Source of the DNA: Magnetospirillum sp.
GTDB taxonomy: Bacteria; Pseudomonadota; Alphaproteobacteria; CACIAM-22H2
Direction: 5' to 3'
Assembly (NCBI GenBank): GCA_027532905.1
Contig: JAPZUA010000005.1
Coordinates: 1-64,000 of the forward strand
Length of the DNA: 64,000 bases
The position numbers and the translations under genes were made by a program. Within the stretch, counting starts at the first letter, position 1; each line of letters begins with the position of its first letter. The notes under the pieces were generated by a model, which had not been told where the DNA came from, made no database searches, and saw only the letters and a list, made by a program, of their open reading frames with translations. Positions 1-7,328 of this stretch are shown one piece after another.

Positions 1-137
1 GCCATGAACGTGGCGCCGCCCGTTTCGGCCAGCACCTTCGTGATCGCAGCCGTCAGCGACGTCTTGCCATGGTCGACATGGCCGATCGTTCCGATGTTGC
101 AGTGCGGCTTGTTCCGCTCGAATTTAGCTTTCGACAT
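1..137 (-). CDS. tuf: Elongation factor Tu, N-terminal fragment (cut by window edge)
   Basis: EF-Tu is the GTPase that delivers aminoacyl-tRNA to the ribosome. Only the first 45 codons are inside the window; the rest lies to the left. The fragment begins [20 protein letters not shown] and shows the G1 P-loop GHVDHGKT followed by [12 protein letters not shown], which is diagnostic. The ATG is at 135-137. It lies downstream of tRNA-Tyr and tRNA-Gly on the same strand, a common alphaproteobacterial order in which tRNAs and tuf are co-transcribed. Truncation is by the window edge, not by mutation. Confidence 0.97.
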   Translation of the reverse strand, partial: MSKAKFERNKPHCNIGTIGHVDHGKTSLTAAITKVLAETGGATFM

Positions 138-218
138 GGGGGCTTCCGATCGTCCGTTTCCTGCGGTTGCTGCCTAAATCTCGGGTCGTCTCGTCGTCGT
201 CTTCGTGCGCTCGGCGCC

Positions 219-292
<74 letters not shown>

Positions 293-377
293 CGATCAGC
301 ACTCCAAAGGTTCGTCCTACCGTCCTGTCGCCGCCGCTTCGTTGCCCTTAATCGTCGCGACCCAGGGCTTGGGCCAG

Positions 378-463
<86 letters not shown>

Positions 464-612
464 TACCGACTGGTCCGCTTTTGGCCGAACCGAACGACGC
501 AGGACCAGTCCCTTTAAGGACGGCCGCACGCGGCGAAAGTATCGAGCCTTTGGCGGAATGCCGATGACCCCGGGGTTCTTAGCCTCCGAAGGGTCCGCAG
601 CACGGACCCGGG

Positions 613-641
613 GTTTAAAGAGAAATGGGGGCCGAAGTCAA
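613..641 (-). promoter_or_regulatory. Candidate sigma-70 promoter for the tRNA-Tyr/tRNA-Gly/tuf run
   Basis: On the minus strand TTGACT (5 of 6 to the -35 consensus) is followed after exactly 17 bases by TTAAAC (a weak -10). It points at tRNA-Tyr about 150 bases downstream and is the best promoter-like pair I saw in the 292-base gap between tRNA-Tyr and rlmB. This is pattern matching only. Confidence 0.35.
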
Positions 642-718
642 TCCCTAAACCTCACGACAAAACAAGCCGTCCCCCTCGACCTTTCCGGAAAACTCCGGCC
701 TGATCGACGAGAGGCGAC

Positions 719-747
719 TTGAACCCTACCGTAATAAGGCATATTAA
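719..747 (+). promoter_or_regulatory. rlmB: Candidate promoter immediately upstream of rlmB
   Basis: TTGAAC and TATTAA are separated by 17 bases, and the -10 ends only 8 bases before the rlmB ATG at 756. If used, transcription would begin within a few bases of the start codon, giving a leaderless or nearly leaderless mRNA. AGGA sits directly against the ATG, too close for a normal Shine-Dalgarno site. Confidence 0.35.
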
Positions 748-755
748 GCCCAGGA

Positions 756-1946
756 ATGAGCAAAGGCAAGCCTCCGACCGGCAAATACGGCAACCGGACA
801 CCGCGTTTCGACAAGTCCAGCGGACGCGGGTCCGAACGACCTGGGTCGCAACATCCCGACCGTCCGCGCGGTTCCAACGCCAAACCCGCGACCTTCAAGG
901 GCGGCAAACCGTCTTTCAAAGGTCCGCGCGACGATAAGCGCTTCGCCGACAAGGGCGACGGGCCTGCGCGCAACCCGCGCCTGGAACGCGGCGAACGCGG
1001 CGGTGCTTCTGGCAAACCAGGGTCGACAAAATTCCGGCCTGAAGGCAAACCCGCCTACAAAGGTGACTCCGTTAAGCCCGGCCCCCGCTTCGAAAAAGGC
1101 CCGCGCGTCGAAAAGACTCCACGCCCGCCGCGCGAAGCGCGCGAGCCGCGTGCCTTCATCCCCGGCCCTATCGACCCGAACCAGCCGCAGGCCGGCGGCA
1201 ACAAGGTTTGGCTGTACGGCATTCATCCCGTGCTGGCGGCCCTTGCCAATCCGAACCGCAAAGTGCTGCGCATTGCACTCGCCGCCGAAATCGACGCTTC
1301 GATCGGGCCGCGCTTGGCAAGCCTTGCCGAGGACCATCCGCGCGGCCTGCCCGATGCCGAAATCCTGAGCCGCGAGCAGATCGACCGCCTGCTGCCGCGT
1401 GCGGCCGTGCATCAAGGCCTCGCCGCTTTGGTCGAAGGCCTCGAAGATCCCGATCTCGACGACATCGCGCGCGCGACCGAGCACAACGACAATGCGCGCG
1501 TCGTGGTGCTCGACCAAGTCACCGACCCGCACAATGTCGGCGCCATTCTGCGCAGTTGTGCTGGCTTCGGCGTGGCGGCGGTCGTCCTGCCCGAGCGCCA
1601 TTCGCCAATGGCGACGGCCGTGATGGCCAAAGCCGCCTCGGGTGCGCTCGAGCGCGTGCCCTTCGTGCGCGTGGTCAATCTTGCGCGCGCACTCGACCGG
1701 CTCAAAGCCGCAGGCTTCTGGTGTGTGGGCCTCGCAGGCGAAGCGCAGACCGACATCAATGCCGCCGACCTCACCGGCAAGATCGCCCTTGTGGTGGGTG
1801 CGGAAGGCGAAGGCCTGCGCCGGCTTACGCGCGAACGCTGCGACCTTATGGTGCGCATCCCGATCGAAAAGGGCGTAGAAAGCCTCAACGTGTCGAACGC
1901 CGCCGCGATCGCCCTCTACGAATTGCGCCGCCGAACGCTCGTCTGA
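756..1946 (+). CDS. rlmB: 23S rRNA 2'-O-ribose methyltransferase, TrmH/SpoU family
   Basis: This is a SAM-dependent SPOUT methyltransferase, most like RlmB, which methylates G2251 of 23S rRNA. The catalytic half (about residues 150-396) has the substrate-binding N domain (VWLYGIHPVLAAL), motif 1 NVGAILRSCAGFG, motif 2 VVGAEGEGLRR and motif 3 RIPIEKGVESLNVSNAAAIAL, including the knot residues. The first 140 residues are low complexity, rich in Gly, Lys, Arg and Pro, and probably disordered; classic RlmB is about 250 residues, so this is a long RNA-binding-like extension. It stands alone on the plus strand and ends 3 bases from a convergent gene. Confidence 0.85.
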   Translation: MSKGKPPTGKYGNRTPRFDKSSGRGSERPGSQHPDRPRGSNAKPATFKGGKPSFKGPRDDKRFADKGDGPARNPRLERGERGGASGKPGSTKFRPEGKPAYKGDSVKPGPRFEKGPRVEKTPRPPREAREPRAFIPGPIDPNQPQAGGNKVWLYGIHPVLAALANPNRKVLRIALAAEIDASIGPRLASLAEDHPRGLPDAEILSREQIDRLLPRAAVHQGLAALVEGLEDPDLDDIARATEHNDNARVVVLDQVTDPHNVGAILRSCAGFGVAAVVLPERHSPMATAVMAKAASGALERVPFVRVVNLARALDRLKAAGFWCVGLAGEAQTDINAADLTGKIALVVGAEGEGLRRLTRERCDLMVRIPIEKGVESLNVSNAAAIALYELRRRTLV

Positions 1947-1949
1947 ACG

Positions 1950-2516
1950 TCAGACGCCGGCTTCGGCCGACGCGCGCAGGCACGCGGCCAATGCGGCGCG
2001 AAAATGCGCCGGTGCCGGCGTGGCACGCCCGACGACCTTTGCCTGGTCGTCCCACTCGCGCAGGCGCAAGGCTGCGATCGCGTGTTTCTTGGCGATATAG
2101 CGCTTCATTTCGTCGGCATCCATCGGCCCGCCTTGCAGGGCGAGCGAGCGCACCGAAGCGGGCGACAAGGTCGCGGCATAAGGCGGATCGGCGGCCACGC
2201 GATAGCGCTTGGCGTCGACATGCAATGCGACCGGCCCAACCACATCGTCGGTGAAATGACGCGCGAGATAGGCCGCCCCCACGGCTTCGTGCTTGGCATC
2301 GACGCCGCGGGACGCGATGTCTTCGCCAAGCCCGTGCAGGAGATGGCCGATATCGTGCAGCAGGCACGCGGCAACCAACGACGACGGCGCACCGGCCTGC
2401 TCGGCAAGCAGGGCCGCTTGAAGTGCGTGTTCGCGCTCGCTGACCCCTTCGCCGTAATGCGCATGGCCTTCGGGCTGGTCGAAAACGGCGAGAATCCTGT
2501 CGACGATTTGGTCCAC
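1950..2516 (-). CDS. HD-domain oxygenase resembling PhnZ (phosphonate C-P cleavage)
   Basis: This 188-residue HD protein contains LLHDIGHLLHGL. Candidate metal ligands H30, H54, D55, H76, H99 and D156 have nearly the same spacing as the six mixed-valent di-iron ligands I recall for PhnZ (H34, H58, D59, H80, H104, D161). E23 falls where PhnZ has its substrate-responsive Glu, but the partner Tyr position is H20, with Y21 beside it. PhnZ cleaves 1-hydroxy-2-aminoethylphosphonate to glycine and phosphate. The divergent neighbour is a PhyH-type 2-oxoglutarate dioxygenase like PhnY, the partner that makes this substrate. The start is GTG, preceded by GGGGGAAAC. A related substrate is equally possible, and no phosphonate transporter is in view. 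Confidence 0.6.
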   Translation of the reverse strand: MDQIVDRILAVFDQPEGHAHYGEGVSEREHALQAALLAEQAGAPSSLVAACLLHDIGHLLHGLGEDIASRGVDAKHEAVGAAYLARHFTDDVVGPVALHVDAKRYRVAADPPYAATLSPASVRSLALQGGPMDADEMKRYIAKKHAIAALRLREWDDQAKVVGRATPAPAHFRAALAACLRASAEAGV

Positions 2517-2538
2517 GTTTCCCCCAAGTCCCTTTCGC

Positions 2539-2568
2539 TTGCGGTCGATTCGCGCAATGATACCGCAA
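2539..2568. promoter_or_regulatory. Inverted repeat in the divergent PhnZ/PhnY-like promoter gap
   Basis: TTGCGGT (2539-2545) and ACCGCAA (2562-2568) form perfect 7-bp arms around 16 bases, centred in the 80-base gap between two divergently transcribed oxygenase genes. This is the position expected for an operator controlling both. No regulator gene lies beside it. Confidence 0.4.
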
Positions 2569-2596
2569 ACAATGTTACAGTTTGGGGAGGCAGCCG

Positions 2597-3400
2597 ATGA
2601 AACTCAGCGACAGCCAGATCGAAGCGTTCGACCGCGACGGCTACATCTTCATTCCGAACGTCTTCTCGCCGACCGAAATCGCAACGCTGACGGCCGAACT
2701 GCCCGGCGCCTTCGCCCAACAGCGCGACGAAGTCGTGCGCGAAAAAGGCAGCAGCGCCCCGCGCTCGGCCTTCCATCTGCAGACTTGGAACCCGGCCTAC
2801 GAAGCGCTCTCGCGCCATCCGCGCCTGTTGGGACCGGGCGCCCAGCTGCTGGGCTCGGACCGGCTCTACATGCACCAGTTCAAGGTCAACGCCAAAGCCG
2901 CGTTCGACGGGGCCGTGTGGCAATGGCACCAGGACTACGCGACCTGGAAGGCCGACGACGACATGCCCGAGCCCAACGCCTTCAACATCGCGCTGTTCTT
3001 GGCCGAGGCCAACGAGTTCAATGGGCCGCTGATGTTCATCCCCGGCAGCCACAAGCGCGGCGCCATCGAGTCGAGCTGGGACACGACGACCACGAGCTAT
3101 CCGCTCTGGACGATCGACAACGACACCGTGACCAAGCTCGTCGAGCGCGGCGGCATCGTGGCGCCGAAGGGTCCTGCGGGCAGCATCCTCATCTTCCATT
3201 CGTGCCTCGTGCACGCGTCGGGCTCGAACCTCACGCCGTGGTCGCGCTGGATCGTCTATCTCTCGCTCAATCGCTGCGACAACGCGATCCGCCGCTTCAA
3301 GCGGCCGGACTGGATCGCGGCGCGCGACTTTGCGCCGCTCGAGCCGCTCGGCGACGACTGCCTTGCGTCGTTCGCGGCCGCCGCGCGCGCGGCGGAATAA
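2597..3400 (+). CDS. Phytanoyl-CoA dioxygenase (PhyH) family Fe(II)/2-oxoglutarate oxygenase, PhnY/EctD-like
   Basis: This 267-residue non-heme iron oxygenase should couple 2-oxoglutarate decarboxylation to substrate hydroxylation. The facial triad appears as H111-Q-D113 with distal H206 (LVHASGSN), and R217 is a likely 2-oxoglutarate ligand. FNGPLMFIPGSHKRG is the usual PhyH core. Because the divergent neighbour is a PhnZ-like HD oxygenase, a PhnY role (hydroxylating 2-aminoethylphosphonate or a relative) is the leading inference; the same fold also serves ectoine hydroxylase. I chose the ATG at 2597 because GGGGAGG lies 7 bases upstream; an in-frame ATG at 2582 has no such site. Confidence 0.7.
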   Translation: MKLSDSQIEAFDRDGYIFIPNVFSPTEIATLTAELPGAFAQQRDEVVREKGSSAPRSAFHLQTWNPAYEALSRHPRLLGPGAQLLGSDRLYMHQFKVNAKAAFDGAVWQWHQDYATWKADDDMPEPNAFNIALFLAEANEFNGPLMFIPGSHKRGAIESSWDTTTTSYPLWTIDNDTVTKLVERGGIVAPKGPAGSILIFHSCLVHASGSNLTPWSRWIVYLSLNRCDNAIRRFKRPDWIAARDFAPLEPLGDDCLASFAAAARAAE

Positions 3401-3404
3401 GGCA

Positions 3405-3800
3405 ATGGAATTTCCGCTCGCAAGCCTCGCGACCTTGTTCGCCCTCGGCGTCTATGTCTGGACGACGCTTGTCGTCGGCAAGGCGCGCGCCACCTACAAG
3501 ATCCCCGCCCCCGCCATGACCGGCGACGTCGAATTCGAAAAGCGCGTACGCGTGCAGATGAACACGCTCGAGCAGCTCGTCGTGCTACTGCCGGCTTTGT
3601 GGCTATGCGCGTTGTGGGTGGGCGATCTCTGGGCGGGGATCGGCGGGGCGGTGTGGGCGCTCGCGCGCGTGTTCTACGCGACCGGCTATTTTGCCGATCC
3701 CAAAAAGCGCGGCCCCGGCTTCGGCATCGCGTTTCTCGCCGCCATCGCAATGCTGGCGGCGGTTTTGGTGCAGATCTTGCGGACGGTAATGTCGCGTTAA
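3405..3800 (+). CDS. MAPEG-family membrane protein
   Basis: This 131-residue protein has four hydrophobic segments, the MAPEG plan (membrane-associated proteins in eicosanoid and glutathione metabolism; bacterial members include glutathione transferase-like enzymes). FEKRVRVQMNTLEQLVV matches the family signature ER..M..N..E that contributes to the glutathione site. It starts 4 bases after the PhyH gene ends, so the two are probably co-transcribed. A link between glutathione chemistry and the oxygenase next door is possible but unproven. Confidence 0.8.
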   Translation: MEFPLASLATLFALGVYVWTTLVVGKARATYKIPAPAMTGDVEFEKRVRVQMNTLEQLVVLLPALWLCALWVGDLWAGIGGAVWALARVFYATGYFADPKKRGPGFGIAFLAAIAMLAAVLVQILRTVMSR

Positions 3801-3859
3801 CCGTTTTCTGCGTTTTATGCGGCTTGAACATTTTGCCATTCACACAAGATGGGGCGAAC

Positions 3860-4114
3860 ATGTTGAAGATCGCCGCAGAACTTGCGGCCCGCACGGCCGC
3901 ACCGTTGGCGCCGGGCAGGATGTCGGCGGCATTTGCGGCCAGCATCGTCCAGCGCGAGCGCAATCTCGCAACCCTCGCGACCGCGCTGCTCAACGAAGGC
4001 TGCGACGCGGCGACGGCCCAGTCGAACTTTTCGACGATATTCGAGTCCTACCGCCAGCAGCTGGCGGCAGTAATGGCGCGCTTGAAGGAGGATACCGATG
4101 TTCTCCGAACTTAA
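3860..4114 (+). CDS. Small hypothetical protein overlapping the diguanylate cyclase start
   Basis: This 84-residue, Ala-rich, apparently all-helical protein matches no family I recognise. It begins MLKIAAELAARTAAPLA and has heptad-like helical stretches (NLATLATALLNEG, SYRQQLAAVMARL). Its last 17 bases overlap the start of the GAF-GGDEF gene, and the GGAGG that serves that gene lies inside this one, which suggests translational coupling. It may be a small partner or regulator of the cyclase; that is inference. AT-richer sequence lies just upstream. Confidence 0.6.
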   Translation: MLKIAAELAARTAAPLAPGRMSAAFAASIVQRERNLATLATALLNEGCDAATAQSNFSTIFESYRQQLAAVMARLKEDTDVLRT

Positions 4115-5111
4115 GCTTTCCGACGAAGAAGGGCGTCTGCGCGCGCTGAACCGCTACGACGTACTCGACACGGTCGCCGAAGTACCGTTCGACAAAATCG
4201 TCGCCCTCGTGCAGCAGGTCCTCAATGTACCGATATGCGCGGTGTCGCTGGTCGATCGGCATCGCCAATGGTTCAAAGCCCAACGCGGCCTCGATACGTG
4301 CGAAACCACGCGCGACGCTTCGTTCTGCGCGCATGCCATCAAAACGTCCGAACCGCTGATCGTGCGCGACGCGACCGAAGACCCGCGCTTTGCGCAAAAC
4401 CCGCTGGTCGTCGGTCCGCCTTTCATCCGCGCCTATGCCGGGATCCCGTTGCGGACGCCCGAGGGCTACAATATCGGCAGCCTGTGCGCGATCGACACCA
4501 AACCGCGCGAATTCCCCGAAACGCAGATCGCCGTCCTCGACAGTTTCGCCAAGCTCGTCGTCGACGAGCTCGAACTGCGCCAGATCGCGTCGAGCGACCA
4601 TCTGTCGGGCGCTTTGTCGCGGCGCGCGTTCATGGAGCAAGCCGCCAACGAGGTCGAGCGCGCGCGCCGCTACGGACGCGCGCTGTCGCTCGCGGTTCTC
4701 GACATCGATTTCTTCAAGAAGGTCAACGACACGTGGGGCCATGCCGCCGGCGACGTCGCGATCAAGCGCATCGCCGAAACGGCGATGGCGGCAATGCGCG
4801 GCTCTGACATACTCGGACGGATCGGCGGCGAGGAATTCGCGCTGCTGATGCCCGAAACGTCGGCCGACAATGCGCGCCTGTTCGCCGATCGGCTGCGCGC
4901 AGCGGTCGAGGCGCTCGAAATCGACGCCCCGCCCAAGATCCGCGTGACGGTCAGCATCGGCGTTGCCGAATTCGGCGGCGGCGCCGAAAAGATCGAGGCG
5001 ATGCTTGCGCGCGCCGACCGCGCGCTCTACGCGGCCAAATACGCCGGCCGCAACCGCGTGGCAGTCGCCGAGACCGTCGGGGCCGAGACCGCCAGGGCCG
5101 ACGCCGACTAA
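4098..5111 (+). CDS. GAF-GGDEF diguanylate cyclase
   Basis: Synthesises c-di-GMP. Residues about 25-160 form a GAF sensory domain (ICAVSLVDRHRQWFK; AGIPLRTPEGYNIGSLCAID). Residues 168-325 form the GGDEF domain with an intact active site (DIDFFKKVND; GGEEF at 243-247) and an intact product-inhibition I-site R234-G-S-D237 five residues before the signature. There is no transmembrane segment, so it is cytosolic. GGAGG precedes the ATG. An 84-residue gene overlaps its start. The GAF ligand cannot be told from sequence. c-di-GMP from this enzyme could feed the two PilZ-type chemoreceptors in the window. Confidence 0.93.
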   Translation: MFSELKLSDEEGRLRALNRYDVLDTVAEVPFDKIVALVQQVLNVPICAVSLVDRHRQWFKAQRGLDTCETTRDASFCAHAIKTSEPLIVRDATEDPRFAQNPLVVGPPFIRAYAGIPLRTPEGYNIGSLCAIDTKPREFPETQIAVLDSFAKLVVDELELRQIASSDHLSGALSRRAFMEQAANEVERARRYGRALSLAVLDIDFFKKVNDTWGHAAGDVAIKRIAETAMAAMRGSDILGRIGGEEFALLMPETSADNARLFADRLRAAVEALEIDAPPKIRVTVSIGVAEFGGGAEKIEAMLARADRALYAAKYAGRNRVAVAETVGAETARADAD

Positions 5112-6037
5112 GCCTGGCGGCGGCGGCGCCTCGCGAACACGCGCCCGTCGATCGCGGCAAGGCCAATGCCGATCAGCGCCATGCCGACGAAATGACGCAG
5201 CGCCAGCGTCTCGTCCAAAAACGCTGCCCCCAGCACGATCGCTGTGACCGGGATCAGGAACGTGACGAGCAGCAAGTTCGTCGCCCCCGCAACGGCGAGA
5301 ATGCGGAAGAACAGAATATAAGCAAGTGCCGTCGACAGCAGTGCCAAGCCCGCCAAAGCGAGCAGTGCCTGTACCGACGGCATCGCAAGTTCCCAGGGCC
5401 GGTCGATCAGCAGCATCGGCAGCAACAGCAAGACGGCCGACGCCGTCACTTGGCCGGTTGCGATCTCGAGCGGGGCGAGGCCCAGCGCCTTGAAGCGCCG
5501 CCCGTAGATGCCCGCCACAGCATAGGACAAAGCCGCCGCCAGACATGCGACCTGCGCCCACAAAGGGGCCGCCGCCGCGTCGCCGAGGGCGGCCCCCATC
5601 ATCGCCACAACGCCCGCGAACCCGGCCGCGATTCCGAAAATCTTGGCGGTGTCGAGCTTCTCGTCGCGCGTGGCGAGATGCGCGACGACGGCGCCGAACA
5701 ACGGCGTCGTGGCGTTGAGAATGGCGGCAAGGCCGCTTGCGATCTGCACCTGGCCCCACACGATCAGCACGAACGGCACGACGTTGTTGAGCAGCGCCAT
5801 ACCGAGTATAGCGCGCCGTCCTGCGCGGTCGAATTGGAGTGTGCGCCCCTGCAGCGCCAGCAGCAGATGCAAGGCAGTCGCCGCCAATGCGACGCGCGCG
5901 AACACGATCGAAAGCGGCGGCACTTCGCCTACGGCCACGCCGATAAAGAAGAACGAGCCGCCCCACAAGACCGAAAGGGCCAGCAGCAGCGCCCAGGTGC
6001 GGGCATCCATGCGCGATTGGATTTTTGCGACGTTCAT
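5108..6037 (-). CDS. DMT-superfamily (EamA) transporter
   Basis: A 309-residue integral membrane protein with ten predicted helices arranged as two EamA repeats. The N-terminal repeat starts WALLLALSVLWGGSFFFIG and the second around residue 150 (AALSYAVAGIYGRRF). This family exports amino acids and other metabolites; the substrate is unknown. Its stop overlaps the convergent diguanylate cyclase by 4 bases. The C-terminus ends in a run of arginines (RRRRRQA), consistent with the positive-inside rule. Confidence 0.88.
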   Translation of the reverse strand: MNVAKIQSRMDARTWALLLALSVLWGGSFFFIGVAVGEVPPLSIVFARVALAATALHLLLALQGRTLQFDRAGRRAILGMALLNNVVPFVLIVWGQVQIASGLAAILNATTPLFGAVVAHLATRDEKLDTAKIFGIAAGFAGVVAMMGAALGDAAAAPLWAQVACLAAALSYAVAGIYGRRFKALGLAPLEIATGQVTASAVLLLLPMLLIDRPWELAMPSVQALLALAGLALLSTALAYILFFRILAVAGATNLLLVTFLIPVTAIVLGAAFLDETLALRHFVGMALIGIGLAAIDGRVFARRRRRQA

Positions 6038-6093
6038 GGCTGCGACCTAGGCGCCGAAGACGGGCCGACATCAGCCCGGTTCTTGCGCCCTTT

Positions 6094-6663
6094 TCAGAAT
6101 CCGAAACCGGCCAACGTGGCAATTCCCAGCACGGCGAACAAAGCGGCGGCGGCATAGCGGATCGTCGCAACGGGCAGGCGGCCCGCAAACCGTTCGCCCA
6201 GATAGACGGCCGGCACGTCGGCGATCAGCATGCCGAGCGTCGTACCCGCCACGACCGGTATCAAATCGCCGAAGCGTGCGGCTAGCGTCACGGTTGCAAC
6301 TTGCGTCTTGTCGCCGAACTCGGCGAAGAAAAACGCGACGGAAGTGGCAAGAAAAGCGCCCGCTGCGCCGAGCGTGCGATTGGCGTCGCTGTCGTCGATC
6401 GTGTCGGGCACGAGCGCCCACGCCGCCACGGCCAGAAACGTACCGCCGACGATCCAATGCAGCCAGGGCCCGGCCAGAAAGTCGGCAGCAAGCGTGCCGA
6501 CAAAGCCCGCCAGCGCATGGTTCAGCAGCGTGGCTGCAAGAATGCCCAGAATGACGGGGACAGGCTGGCGGAAACGCGCTGCGAGCAACACAGCCAAAAG
6601 CTGTGTCTTGTCACCGATTTCCCCCAAAGCGACAACGCCTGTCGAAACCAAAAACGCGTCCAT
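6094..6663 (-). CDS. GDT1/TMEM165 (UPF0016) family cation transporter
   Basis: This 189-residue, six-helix membrane protein has two inverted-repeat halves, each carrying the family signature E-x-G-D-K-(T/S): EIGDKTQLLAVLLAARF near the N-terminus and EFGDKTQVATVTLAARF near residue 115. The acidic and Asp/Lys residues form the cation path. Family members export Mn2+ or Ca2+, so manganese homeostasis is the likely job. No yybP-ykoY-like riboswitch is visible; only 19 bases separate it from the next upstream gene. Confidence 0.9.
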   Translation of the reverse strand: MDAFLVSTGVVALGEIGDKTQLLAVLLAARFRQPVPVILGILAATLLNHALAGFVGTLAADFLAGPWLHWIVGGTFLAVAAWALVPDTIDDSDANRTLGAAGAFLATSVAFFFAEFGDKTQVATVTLAARFGDLIPVVAGTTLGMLIADVPAVYLGERFAGRLPVATIRYAAAALFAVLGIATLAGFGF

Positions 6664-6682
6664 GTCCTTGTCCTATCTGTCG

Positions 6683-7261
6683 TTATCCGGCTGCCGCCGC
6701 GTCAACGTCGCCACGGCTTGCAGCGATCGTCTCGAGAATGCCCTCGCTGCGGCCCGGGATTGGCACCTGGTGGGGTTCGATCTGGAACCCCACGACCATC
6801 GCGATGAGGAGGTCGGGCCCCGCATCGCCTTCGGCGAAAGGCAGCAGCAGCCGCTTCTGCAGCCGATGCTCGCGGCCCGGGTTCGCGAGGAAACTGCGAT
6901 ACGCGATTGGCAGCCCCTCGGCAAGCGGCCGTCCGAACAAGGCGAGACGCTCTGGCAGACGATGCGGCACCAGCACCTCGGACAGCAATTTGCCGCGATT
7001 GTTGGCGCCGATGAGCTGTGCCGCACTCTCGCCGACCAGATCGAGCCGGTAGTCGCAGTTGCCGTCGCCGCCATCGACGCGCCGATAGAGCTGCAGATGC
7101 GGCAGGCTGAAGGCGACCGCCAACGGATCGAACGTGCTGTACGTTGGCACGCTGCCGCGCGCCAGCTTCGCCCAATACACAAAAAGTCGTGCCAATTCCG
7201 GGTGCGTCAACCGCGCTGCAAAAGGACGGTCGAGCGAAAGGTCGAGCGGATCGAGAGACAT
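6683..7261 (-). CDS. PAS_5-like domain protein
   Basis: A 192-residue cytosolic protein. The segment LARLFVYWAKLARGSVPTYS, then LPHLQLYRRVDG, and YRLDLVGESAAQLIGANNRG match the pattern of the alphaproteobacterial PAS_5 family (a PAS-like fold with no attached output domain). Function is unknown; members usually occur singly in signalling-rich genomes. The ATG at 7259-7261 is preceded by GCGGAA; longer upstream readings enter the neighbouring TPR gene and are not credible. It lies 67 bases downstream of the TPR gene on the same strand. Confidence 0.7.
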   Translation of the reverse strand: MSLDPLDLSLDRPFAARLTHPELARLFVYWAKLARGSVPTYSTFDPLAVAFSLPHLQLYRRVDGGDGNCDYRLDLVGESAAQLIGANNRGKLLSEVLVPHRLPERLALFGRPLAEGLPIAYRSFLANPGREHRLQKRLLLPFAEGDAGPDLLIAMVVGFQIEPHQVPIPGRSEGILETIAASRGDVDAAAAG

Positions 7262-7328
7262 TTCCGCACGATTGCAGGATTCGGCTGGCGATGCCAGCCG
7301 AGCCTGGGCGGGCGGGCCGGCGGACGAT

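Noticed and set aside
3990-6188. 732-codon minus-strand open frame spanning a transporter and the GGDEF gene
   Set aside because: It crosses two well-supported genes in a non-coding frame and is very rich in Arg, Gly and Ala. The true genes explain the sequence.
6664-6682. yybP-ykoY manganese riboswitch before the GDT1-type transporter
   Set aside because: Only 19 bases separate the gene from its upstream neighbour, too little for the aptamer.
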